Under the pieces are notes generated by a model. It had not been told where the DNA came from, searched no databases, and worked only from the letters and a program-made list of their open reading frames with translations. A DNA stretch of 42,566 nucleotides from a bacterium (GTDB lineage Bacteria; Patescibacteriota; Microgenomatia; Levybacterales; UBA12049): positions 98,077 through 140,642 of the forward strand of contig JAJYDJ010000004.1 of the NCBI GenBank assembly GCA_021777565.1, in the 5' to 3' direction. Each line of letters begins with the position of its first letter. Position 1 is the stretch's first letter. The translations under genes and the position numbers were made by a program. Shown in pieces: positions 7,948 through 16,512 of this stretch.

Positions 7948-9631
7948 CAGACGGGGATTTTTGTTGAATATATTCAAAAATCGAGGCTAATTCGGGTGTT
8001 CCATCTTTAATTTCTTGATAGGTAGCTGATGTATCAAAGAGTAAGCTAAACATAAGTGCATTTTGAACTGGATCTGTGCCTGAAAGAATCAATTCGTGAA
8101 GGTGTTCCATATAATAAATGAGATAGTTGGTAAGCGTATTGACATTAATCTCTTCCTCTTCTTTATTGCCTCGTTTACATATCAATTTAAGTCGTTCCTG
8201 CTCAAGTGTATCCAATTCTGCCTCTACTGCTTTTATTGCAACTTCACTGGTGAGTTTTTTTATCGTTTCAATAATTACTCTTTGCTCACCTTTTATTTGA
8301 GCAATACGTTCGTCAAGTAACGCACTGTCACTCAGGAGGCTTTCTTTTCGTGTACTCCATGCTTCAAGTATCTTCATTTTTAATTTTTGTTGTGCCTCTT
8401 TTGTAAATTCAACCCCTTGAACAAAGCTTTCTACTGTGTCATGAAATTCTGCCTTTTTAATTCGATAATATCTATGACCTTTACTACAATGGTATGCTGG
8501 ACGAGGTTTCCCACCTTTTCCTGTTGAGGCACTTGCTTGAAAAGTCTGCATACAATGAGGACAAAGTATGTGTTGCTTATATGGATATTCAGAACTAACT
8601 GTATTCTTTTGTTGTCTCCACTTTGGAATAAAACCTTTCACTACTTTTAATAAATCTCCCTCTTCAAGAATAGTGACTTTCCCTTTATTCGCTCTATTGA
8701 ACATATCGACTGTTACAAGCCCACCTTTATATAGCCTTACTGGCGTGCCATCTGTCCATTTTTCTGTATTCACTCCTGCATAAATCGGATTTTGGATATA
8801 ATCATGAAACTGCTTTATAGTTAATGGTTTTTCACCTTTGTAATCAATAACTTTCGTCTGATCATTCTTATCTCGTACAAATATTCTTCTTGATTTGAAA
8901 CCCATATCATTTATTATGCGTACTATTTGTTCATCAGTAAGGTTTCCTTGTATGCGAAGTTCAAACATTTTTATAAACCAAACTGACTCAATTGGGTCAG
9001 CTGTACGAATGCTCCGTTTACCATGCGGAGTTTCTACTGTTTCATTCTTATATCCCATTTGTGGTCGTCTAGCAGTGTATCCCATTCTTGTATAACGAAC
9101 CTCTGCGCCAATCATTCTGCTGAGAATATCTCTTACTTCTGATTTTGCCCTTTCTGCCTCTAAAAGTTCACTCGTCCAAGAAGGACTATATTCGCTCCAA
9201 TTATATTTTACATTCAAATGGGATAGAGTATTGATCGTTTGACTACTAATTACACCATAGGTATCAACAAGCGTTACGCCAGCTTTTGCAAATTCTGCCT
9301 TTAAATATCCATAGACTGCAGATCCAGCACGGGTCACTCGGTCAATACTTTTAATAAACGCAAACTCGATCTTATATTCTGGATTTTTACAGTATTCGAC
9401 CGCTTTTAATAGAGGCTGCATGTCTAATTCACCACTAGCAGATTCGGTAAACTCAAATCTTTGTTTGATTTTTATCTTACACGAGAGTGTTGCTTCAATA
9501 CGCAAAATGGCAGACTGATTTCTATTTCCCTGATCGTTCAGGCTGTCACCAGTTAGATCCTGCTTTACAGAAGAGACTCTTCCTATTTCAATGCCGTTCC
9601 TGATTTTAGTATCCATCTCTCTGTCTTTCAT
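7886..9631 (-). CDS. Large serine recombinase / integrase with recombinase domain, zinc ribbon and coiled coil
   Basis: GRVSSVKQ..GDSLNDQ resolvase N-terminus, FIKSIDRVTRAGS, IQNPIYAGVNTEKWTDG (recombinase domain), CPHCMQTF..YHCSKGHRYYRIKK zinc ribbon, coiled coil. C-terminal RPEGFEPPTISLEPMCSIH is antisense tRNA-Arg. Confidence 0.93.
   Translation of the reverse strand: MKDREMDTKIRNGIEIGRVSSVKQDLTGDSLNDQGNRNQSAILRIEATLSCKIKIKQRFEFTESASGELDMQPLLKAVEYCKNPEYKIEFAFIKSIDRVTRAGSAVYGYLKAEFAKAGVTLVDTYGVISSQTINTLSHLNVKYNWSEYSPSWTSELLEAERAKSEVRDILSRMIGAEVRYTRMGYTARRPQMGYKNETVETPHGKRSIRTADPIESVWFIKMFELRIQGNLTDEQIVRIINDMGFKSRRIFVRDKNDQTKVIDYKGEKPLTIKQFHDYIQNPIYAGVNTEKWTDGTPVRLYKGGLVTVDMFNRANKGKVTILEEGDLLKVVKGFIPKWRQQKNTVSSEYPYKQHILCPHCMQTFQASASTGKGGKPRPAYHCSKGHRYYRIKKAEFHDTVESFVQGVEFTKEAQQKLKMKILEAWSTRKESLLSDSALLDERIAQIKGEQRVIIETIKKLTSEVAIKAVEAELDTLEQERLKLICKRGNKEEEEINVNTLTNYLIYYMEHLHELILSGTDPVQNALMFSLLFDTSATYQEIKDGTPELASIFEYIQQKSPSVRPEGFEPPTISLEPMCSIH
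7943..7951. repeat. attL core candidate (GCGCACAGA)
   Basis: Identical to 24655-24663; lies on the last bases of tRNA-Arg. Confidence 0.65.
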
Positions 9632-9800
9632 CGTAGGTTATATTTTTGTAAACCTCAATATGCCATTCTTTCTATCCTCAAGCATACGATCGATGACTAA
9701 GTTAACAAAGATATTCATACGCTCATTATCAGTTACAGACTTCATAACCTGTCTTTCCCGTTTAATGGATATTTTTACTGAAGATCGCCTATTTAATTTT

Positions 9801-10343
9801 TTAATAAGCTACCTCCTTATTTTTGTTTGAAAGTTCTATGTCTATCTCATCAGGGTCAATATATACATCTGCAAAAGAACTTAAATTAACCTTAGAAGAA
9901 ATATTAAAGCTTTGATAGCCAATCTGGCCTCGAGTGCTATGCAAAGCAGCATAGTCTTCTTGCAATTCTGCATTGATCCTATGTATATCTGCATAAAGCT
10001 CATGCAAATTTGCATAGTTCATGCTGTGCATCTTTTTTGCAACATCCTTAAGAAATAGTGGAAAATAAGCAAGATGAATAGAATCTTTATACCTAATAAG
10101 ATACTTTTTCTTTTCAAGATTTTTTAACTGTCTCGAAACAGTAGATTGATTGCAGTTCATTATGACTGCAAGGCTAGAATGCGATTTAGTGATATAAGAG
10201 AATTGAAGATTACTTCTATCCCATACTGCTTCCATTATTAATGTTATGTAAAAACCAAATAGGGCGTATCCTAGGTCTTTTTCAAGTAACTTTGCTTGTC
10301 TTGGTAAAACCAGATACCCATGATAATTCACTTTATTTTCCAT
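9801..10343 (-). CDS. Winged-helix DNA-binding protein, possible replication initiator (RepA_N-like), with heptad-repeat C-terminal segment
   Basis: FGFYITLIMEAV..SHSSLAVIMNCNQSTVSRQLKNLEKKKYLIRYKDSIHLAYFPLFLKDVAKK winged helix-turn-helix; YANLHEL/YADIHRI/NAELQED/YAALHST heptads. Confidence 0.55.
   Translation of the reverse strand: MENKVNYHGYLVLPRQAKLLEKDLGYALFGFYITLIMEAVWDRSNLQFSYITKSHSSLAVIMNCNQSTVSRQLKNLEKKKYLIRYKDSIHLAYFPLFLKDVAKKMHSMNYANLHELYADIHRINAELQEDYAALHSTRGQIGYQSFNISSKVNLSSFADVYIDPDEIDIELSNKNKEVAY
9939..10031. repeat. Iteron-like array: ATGCA-N4-TGCAT-type dyads at 21-bp period inside the Rep-like gene
   Basis: ATGCAAAGCAGCAT (9939), TTGCAATTCTGCAT (9960), ATGTATATCTGCAT (9981), ATGCAAATTTGCAT (10002), ATGCTGTGCAT (10021). 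Confidence 0.65.
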
Positions 10344-10368
10344 ACCTATACATCTCTCTTGTTTAGTT

Positions 10369-10620
10369 TTAACCGCTAAAAATCATATCCTTGATATCTC
10401 TGAAAGCGGAATAAAGTACTTTAGGCTGGATTGCTAACGCATTTAAGTTCCAGTAACTTTGTATAAGCTCTTCCGCTTTAGCTTTAGGAGTGAATTGAAA
10501 AAGAATTGCTCCATTAGGCAATCTTCGTTTCCCAAGAAGCTGTACTTGATTTGTAGCGTATAAGTACGAAGCTACTGCTATATCTTTTATCTCTGCGGCT
10601 GAATTCTCATTCCTATCCAT
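10369..10620 (-). CDS. Small hypothetical protein, DUF5659-like
   Basis: 83 aa; AVASYLYATNQVQLLGKRRLPNGAILFQFTPKAKAEELIQSYWNLNALAIQPKVLYSAFRDIKDMI. Confidence 0.55.
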   Translation of the reverse strand: MDRNENSAAEIKDIAVASYLYATNQVQLLGKRRLPNGAILFQFTPKAKAEELIQSYWNLNALAIQPKVLYSAFRDIKDMIFSG

Positions 10621-10730
10621 ACTATCTAGTATTATTGTATTTGAGGCTAAACAATTACTTATACATTTTTAAAATGATGTATTGGGAGGAGTGAGGCTAT
10701 GTATATAAATTGCTCTAATGTGATATACAT

Positions 10731-11090
10731 TTAGACAGAGTTTTGTAAACTCTTCTCTAGTTCTTCAATGCGTTTCTCAAATTCTGCTTTCTCATGAGCA
10801 TCTAACCAACACCGCGTCAAAAATCCTATGGTCGAACCCACCTTTATTGGTACTTTCCCTTGCCAGATACCATTGATTGTTTTGCTTATAAGCATCTGTA
10901 TGTCTTTAGGTGTTCTTAGTGTTATTTCCTCTTGAAAAGAAATGGATGGACTCCTATTAGTTCCACCTTTCTGAGAAGCAGCATAAGCCCGTGTAATGTG
11001 TTCAGGACTATGCCGAAAGCAAAGTTGAGTATCTACAATACTGTTCGCCTTGCATTGCTCTTTATTTGTTTTTATATAGGTGCATTTCAT
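10731..11090 (-). CDS. Small putative zinc-binding protein (C-x8-C-x10-C-FRH N-terminal motif)
   Basis: MKCTYIKTNKEQCKANSIVDTQLCFRHSPEH; 119 aa with C-terminal coiled coil. Confidence 0.6.
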   Translation of the reverse strand: MKCTYIKTNKEQCKANSIVDTQLCFRHSPEHITRAYAASQKGGTNRSPSISFQEEITLRTPKDIQMLISKTINGIWQGKVPIKVGSTIGFLTRCWLDAHEKAEFEKRIEELEKSLQNSV

Positions 11091-11299
11091 ACAGAAATTC
11101 CATCTTTGGTTAAATAAGTCTTAATAAGAATAATATCTGTACTTTTTTTTGAGTTATCCCACTCCACAAGCCCGCCATTTTTGTACATATAGATAACCTT
11201 TCCAACTTGATAAAGAGTAAGAGTTGTAGGAATCGTTTCAATAGACTCAGTCTTGCCAATTTGAGCCTCAAGTTGTCTTAATCGCATATATACATTCAT
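11087..11299 (-). CDS. Small hypothetical protein
   Basis: 70 aa ORF overlapping the 11090 start by 4 bp (ATGA coupling). Confidence 0.5.
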   Translation of the reverse strand: MNVYMRLRQLEAQIGKTESIETIPTTLTLYQVGKVIYMYKNGGLVEWDNSKKSTDIILIKTYLTKDGISV

Positions 11300-11403
11300 A
11301 ACTTAGTTATGGGGTACCCAGTTTTATAGTAGCTGAACGTAAGAGAAATCTTATACAAAATAGAGATAACAGAAAAAAACATACCAACTGTTATAATAAA
11401 AGC

Positions 11404-12141
11404 ATGGATTTAGAAGTAAAAGAAAAGCTACTTAAAAAGCATTGGTTTCCTCCTCAATATGTCTTGCACGCATGGAATACAATCTTAGATATATTTGGTG
11501 TTGATATTATCAACTCCGATACTGATTTAAAAAAGGTGCAAGAAATGAAAGCTACCTCGATTATGATGTTAGGAATATATAAAAACCTTGGTTTTGAAAA
11601 ATATTTCATGCAAGGAGCAACAGAAAAAGAACAATTTCCTGACACTTTTACCATTTATCAGACTGAGCACCCAGTAGAAACAAAATGGCAAACAATTGAA
11701 GTAGTAGGCTATGGAGACCAAGATAATAGACATATTGATGTAGGTCAATTCATTCTTGAGACAAAACTTGTTAGTAAGAAGAAAGCATATGATGAAGATA
11801 CAATTATCCTATGCAATATCCTGAAGGATAATACTCAAATTGATTATGTTGACATATTTAGTAAACTGAGCTCTGCAAAATTTAAACCTACCCGAGTATA
11901 CGTTGTCGGAAATCTTCATGATGATATTTGGAGATTATCTCAGGTGTGGCCAACAATAACACATGTAAATATAGACGTAGTTGCAGAAGCAAATAATTAT
12001 CCTGAGAAACGTCCCTTTCTATTTCGTCTAGGAAAATCTGAGACTTTTGATGTCCAGCATCATCAACTCATTCCTGTTCCTAATGCGTTCGAAATATTTG
12101 GACTAGATGAAAGCAAGTTAAGAGCAAGATATAATAAGTAA
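11404..12141 (+). CDS. Hypothetical protein
   Basis: 245 aa ORF, good length and codon bias, no motif recognised with confidence. Confidence 0.65.
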   Translation: MDLEVKEKLLKKHWFPPQYVLHAWNTILDIFGVDIINSDTDLKKVQEMKATSIMMLGIYKNLGFEKYFMQGATEKEQFPDTFTIYQTEHPVETKWQTIEVVGYGDQDNRHIDVGQFILETKLVSKKKAYDEDTIILCNILKDNTQIDYVDIFSKLSSAKFKPTRVYVVGNLHDDIWRLSQVWPTITHVNIDVVAEANNYPEKRPFLFRLGKSETFDVQHHQLIPVPNAFEIFGLDESKLRARYNK

Positions 12142-12168
12142 AATTAGGAACATGGAACAAAACATAAT

Positions 12169-12657
12169 ATGTGGAATAATTTATTAAGTGGGCTCATTGG
12201 TGCGGTAATAGGTGCTGTTATTGGTGGTTACCTTTCTTATCTTGGAGCAATAAAAGCAGCAGAAAAAACTATTACAGCTCTATATAAACAGGACCACGAA
12301 CGTAGGGAAATAGAAGCTAAAGAAAAGAAAGATGCAATTGTTAATAACCTGCTAGGTGAAATAAGTGAAAATATTGACCTTGCAGACCAAAATCAAATAG
12401 CGCACGCAAAGATAAAATTCATTACTGATGCTTGGGATAGCGCTAGAGGTAATTTGTATTACCTGAGTGAACCTACTCAGGCTCAAATACAAAAAGCCTA
12501 CATAAATGCACACAACTATAATGCTTTAGTTGAGTATGATTTAGCAAAAGTTCCCTATGGAGCGGGTTACTTTGATGACGAAATGAAAAAGAGAGCCTTA
12601 GCAACCAAAGGTGAGCTAGTTGTTTGCAAGACAGAGTTAGAGAAATTAAAGAAATAA
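12169..12657 (+). CDS. Membrane-anchored hypothetical protein (paralogue A)
   Basis: N-terminal Gly-rich TM segment LLSGLIGAVIGAVIGGYLSYLGAIKAAEKTITALYKQDHERRE. Confidence 0.65.
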   Translation: MWNNLLSGLIGAVIGAVIGGYLSYLGAIKAAEKTITALYKQDHERREIEAKEKKDAIVNNLLGEISENIDLADQNQIAHAKIKFITDAWDSARGNLYYLSEPTQAQIQKAYINAHNYNALVEYDLAKVPYGAGYFDDEMKKRALATKGELVVCKTELEKLKK

Positions 12658-12658
12658 T

Positions 12659-13483
12659 ATGAACATCACTCCAGAATTTGTGACAGCGCTATTAAGCGGC
12701 CTCGTCGGATCCATACTAGGAGCAGTGACTGGTGGATATTACTCATATAAAGGATCAATTGATTCTGCAAAACAGCAAATTTCATCACTTTACAAGCAAG
12801 AAGAGGACAGAAGAAGGCATGAATCTAAAAGAAGAATTCATGACATAAGACATGACAAATACTACGAACATAGAAATACTATTGTTCAAATTGAGCAAGA
12901 GTTAATACCACTCCGAGTAAACATCTCTCGAGATATAATATCTATAGCAGATGCTATTACCAATACACATGAGGCAAATGTCAGATTTATTTTAAGATTT
13001 TATGGGTTACACCTCAGTAATGGTCTCGGACTTCGACTTATGAATTTAGACATAATCAATAAGTATGCTGAATTATATTCAGCTATTGAGAGCTTTAATT
13101 CAGATATTCAGTATGTTTCTGGTATGGTTTCATCTTTTATGGATGATAGGAAAGCTGGAAAAATTGACGATTCAATGATCGAGTCATATAAAGTATTTAT
13201 ACCTCAATTACAAGATACATGTGAACAAATTGACCAGAAATCATTGGAGCTCTTGGGAATGTGTAAGCTAGCGATAGGTAAAGAAGATAAAAAGATTCGA
13301 GATCAATATGTAGAAGATGGCAAGGAGATTAAATACACTTTTGATAAAAAATCCTTAAATAATAAATATGAAGGAATTAAAAAAGAAGAAGATGGTTCAC
13401 TCCATCAGGCTGAAAAACAACCCAAATTTGTCTCTCCTTTCTTGGATTTAAAAAAAGTACTTATAACACCCGTAAACGTTTGA
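12659..13483 (+). CDS. Membrane-anchored hypothetical protein (paralogue B)
   Basis: N-terminus ALLSGLVGSILGAVTGGYYSYKGSIDSAKQQISSLYKQEEDRRR matches paralogue A; longer helical C-terminus. Confidence 0.7.
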   Translation: MNITPEFVTALLSGLVGSILGAVTGGYYSYKGSIDSAKQQISSLYKQEEDRRRHESKRRIHDIRHDKYYEHRNTIVQIEQELIPLRVNISRDIISIADAITNTHEANVRFILRFYGLHLSNGLGLRLMNLDIINKYAELYSAIESFNSDIQYVSGMVSSFMDDRKAGKIDDSMIESYKVFIPQLQDTCEQIDQKSLELLGMCKLAIGKEDKKIRDQYVEDGKEIKYTFDKKSLNNKYEGIKKEEDGSLHQAEKQPKFVSPFLDLKKVLITPVNV

Positions 13484-13532
13484 TTCTAGGATGCTGAAAA
13501 AAGCTCAAGACCTATCGATTCTCTCGAAAAAA

Positions 13533-13769
13533 CTAAAAAGCGATGAGGTCTCTTGCCTTCACTCCAAGTCCTTTGGAGATTTTAATTAAATATCTGATTG
13601 TTGTATTAACATAACCATTCTCAATTTTTGCTAAATAAGATACATCAAGGCTCGCTTTATCAGCTAAATCTTCTTGAGTCATTCTTTTCCCTTCCCTAAG
13701 AGACTTTATTGTTTCCCCAAGTAGCCTTCTTTCTTTTTGGAACGGATTATCCTGTGAGTATCCTCGCAT
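13533..13769 (-). CDS. XRE-family HTH transcriptional regulator
   Basis: LGETIKSLREGKRMTQEDLADKASLDVSYLAKIENGYVNTTIRYLIKISKGLGV. Confidence 0.9.
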   Translation of the reverse strand: MRGYSQDNPFQKERRLLGETIKSLREGKRMTQEDLADKASLDVSYLAKIENGYVNTTIRYLIKISKGLGVKARDLIAF

Positions 13770-13854
13770 AAAGCAATTATTGAAGAACTAGCAATATAGC
13801 ACCATTCCATATATAGAAAGTTTCTGATAGAATTAGACTGGAGGTTATATTAAT

Positions 13855-14121
13855 ATGAGCACTCTGCACGACACACTTTTATTCCAATCAAAGACATTTG
13901 GGCAAACAATTACCGTATATACAGGCTATATTGAAGTCAACTCTCTTGGATTAAAGAATACTATTCCGATCTCCAACATAGCTGAAATCACACAATGGCC
14001 AAGTGTTTTTAGAAAGATGATTAGATTGAGCTTTAACAACGGCAAAAAGCTAGATATATACCCCAAAAATTCAGATGAGTTCTTGTTAATAGTGAGCAAG
14101 CTCACGAACGTGAACAAATAA
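13855..14121 (+). CDS. Small hypothetical protein, possibly PH-like fold
   Basis: 88 aa, beta-rich VYTGYIEVNSLGLKNTIPISNIAEITQW...IRLSFNNGKKLDIYPKNSDEFLLIVSKL. Confidence 0.5.
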   Translation: MSTLHDTLLFQSKTFGQTITVYTGYIEVNSLGLKNTIPISNIAEITQWPSVFRKMIRLSFNNGKKLDIYPKNSDEFLLIVSKLTNVNK

Positions 14122-14348
14122 ATCTTTTCCCAGATATTCTGGAATAATGTCTGCAAGTGGCATTCTAGAGTCTTGTAGCTTACCTCTATGAGAGAGCCAG
14201 ATACTGATCGATCACCTCAATATTCCATATATGGCGCTATAGTACAACCTTTCCTGCTTTTGGTGCTGATATATAAGTTGATATGGCCAAATAATTGTAA
14301 ATAGTCTAGTTTTATACTAAAATGTGCAGATTGATAAGATAAATAATT

Positions 14349-15176
14349 ATGGGACTAGAATTAGAACAATCCACGCTCCAAGCACTTTTTAACCCGCAAG
14401 AGTTTCGAGACTTTAGTGGAATTATCAGTGAAGTTTGCGCTAGACATCCCGACGTACAAGGAGTGGTTATAACTGGTAGCTTAACCCAAAGACTCAGATT
14501 ACCAGAACCCCCAGATGGGCACTTTGAGAATCCATACCAAGAAGCATATAGCCTTATCGAAAGGCCTGGTAGGCGAAGAATATTTCCTAGCGCAACGTCA
14601 GATTTAGATGTATGGGTTTGTCTCAAAGACCCAGACGATATAGGAGATGTAAAGCTTGCATTAGAGACCAGAGCGATAGAGCTTATCAAATGGTTGGCAG
14701 ATCATCAAGGTTTATATCCAACCGCTGAATGGGCACTTCTCAAACAGCAAGCATTTGATGCATTTTATAAACAAGCATATATGTATTCACACGTTTGGAA
14801 TGAGCTTAATCCACAGTATCCCTGGAGAGGTGGTCACTTAAAACGAGAAATAATACGAGAATTACAAGGTAGTATGCCAAGCTTGATCGCTAGAATAAAC
14901 CATCATTTTACAAAAGGGATTCCTGGTCAATTTATTGAACTTAGAGCACTCCCAGCTTCAACGTTTAATCTACGACCTGATGAGAATATTATTGATGGAG
15001 TTGAAGATAAGTCTCCATTCCCAAGGATCATTGAACGTTTGTTAGATATGGATAGAAACTGCTTTGTATTGTTTATTTCCAACACAGGACAAGAAGAAAT
15101 GATATATCCTTTCAATATGGATGGGGAGCGACTTGGACAAGGAATACTAGATTTTATTACAACCCCTCAGGACTAA
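14349..15176 (+). CDS. Nucleotidyltransferase-like protein (Pol-beta superfamily), paralogue 1
   Basis: GVVITGSLTQRLRLPEP...RRRIFPSATSDLDVWVCLKD: G-S and DLD motifs; paralogous to 20645-21523. Confidence 0.75.
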   Translation: MGLELEQSTLQALFNPQEFRDFSGIISEVCARHPDVQGVVITGSLTQRLRLPEPPDGHFENPYQEAYSLIERPGRRRIFPSATSDLDVWVCLKDPDDIGDVKLALETRAIELIKWLADHQGLYPTAEWALLKQQAFDAFYKQAYMYSHVWNELNPQYPWRGGHLKREIIRELQGSMPSLIARINHHFTKGIPGQFIELRALPASTFNLRPDENIIDGVEDKSPFPRIIERLLDMDRNCFVLFISNTGQEEMIYPFNMDGERLGQGILDFITTPQD

Positions 15177-15202
15177 TATTGCTCCAAAATAGCTATAATT
15201 CG

Positions 15203-16480
15203 CTATAGGGGGTAAGCAAATAATGGGATTTCCATTTCATTTCTACTCAGACCTCCATGTTGCCCCTTAGCCTGCTTCAAATATTTATCGCCTCTATACC
15301 ACCAGACTGATTGCCCATTATAAGGGAGAATAATAAGATCTCCAACAATCTTTTTAAAACGATTTGATGGGGTAGCACTTCCGAAAAATCCTTGATCTAG
15401 CAGATCCTTGCTTTTATACACTTCCGCAACTCCATTCAAAGACTGTTCTAATTTTTCTTTTGCTTTGTCTACATAATCAGGCTTTATATATAAAAATAGA
15501 TCTTTGGCTGATCCTCCAGGTAAGATTGGCTCATTATTTGCATTTCTCTTTAAGTAGTCTTCAAACTCAGGGATGATTTTATTAATATATATTGTTTCTT
15601 CTGGATCAAAAACGTCATGTCCATGATCTGCAGTAATCAGTAAAAGTGTCTTTGATTGCTTCTCCCGCACTTTATTTAATAACAATTCATCAATTAGTCT
15701 TAATGTATTGTCAATTTCTAGATCAAGCTCAGGAGAACCCGCACCATATTTATGGGCAATATCATCTATAGAGTTTATATAAAAATAAAAGAACCGTTTT
15801 CCCTGCGCAGGTTGATCAATAAGTTTAGATAGTTCATATAGACCTTCATTTAAGGTGATATAAGAAAACATATTACTGCCCTCCATGAGTACTTTATTAA
15901 ATTCAGAGTTTGCATAACTATCACCCAAGAATGTAAAAGAGGTAATTCCCTCGTTGGCAAACTCCTTATAAACATTTTTTGCAGGATAAAGTTCACTAGG
16001 GGACAGTTGAAATTCTTTTGTTAAATCTACTCTACTTTTATATCCATGCTTAAACTTGATTGGCATAATAATATCATCAGCTTTTTCGTTATACTGCCTG
16101 AATTCAATTAGCTCCGTTTCTACGGGTTCCATGCCACTATTCATTGTGGGAACCGCAGCAGCTGTGGTAGAAGGAAAAACTGAAGTTAGCTTTGACAAGA
16201 CGCCATTCGATGTAAGTTTTTTTACTACTAAATTATCTTTTAATCGTGGCTCAATAAATCTCCAACCCAACCCATCTATAAAGAATAAAACTACGGTGTC
16301 AAATTCGTTACCAAGATTCCCCAGTACATCTTCAGGAAGTTTTTTATCAGACTTTCCAGTCAATATGGATTCTATTGTCCCAATCACATTGCTGAAACCA
16401 TAACTCTCATAAAGTGGTCTGATAAATGCTTTTGAGAATCGAGATTCATCGATAGCCTTTAGCGATTTGTCATTTACCAT
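15203..16480 (-). CDS. Alkaline-phosphatase superfamily phosphodiesterase/pyrophosphatase
   Basis: VVLFFIDGLGWRF, SVFPSTTAAAVPTMNSG, INSIDDIAHKYG, LLITADHGHDVF, GQHGGLSRNEMEIPLFAYPL: full metal/nucleophile motif set. Confidence 0.88.
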   Translation of the reverse strand: MVNDKSLKAIDESRFSKAFIRPLYESYGFSNVIGTIESILTGKSDKKLPEDVLGNLGNEFDTVVLFFIDGLGWRFIEPRLKDNLVVKKLTSNGVLSKLTSVFPSTTAAAVPTMNSGMEPVETELIEFRQYNEKADDIIMPIKFKHGYKSRVDLTKEFQLSPSELYPAKNVYKEFANEGITSFTFLGDSYANSEFNKVLMEGSNMFSYITLNEGLYELSKLIDQPAQGKRFFYFYINSIDDIAHKYGAGSPELDLEIDNTLRLIDELLLNKVREKQSKTLLLITADHGHDVFDPEETIYINKIIPEFEDYLKRNANNEPILPGGSAKDLFLYIKPDYVDKAKEKLEQSLNGVAEVYKSKDLLDQGFFGSATPSNRFKKIVGDLIILPYNGQSVWWYRGDKYLKQAKGQHGGLSRNEMEIPLFAYPL

Positions 16481-16512
16481 AGTAAGATAATACTCCTTTT
16501 ATAGCTAAATCT

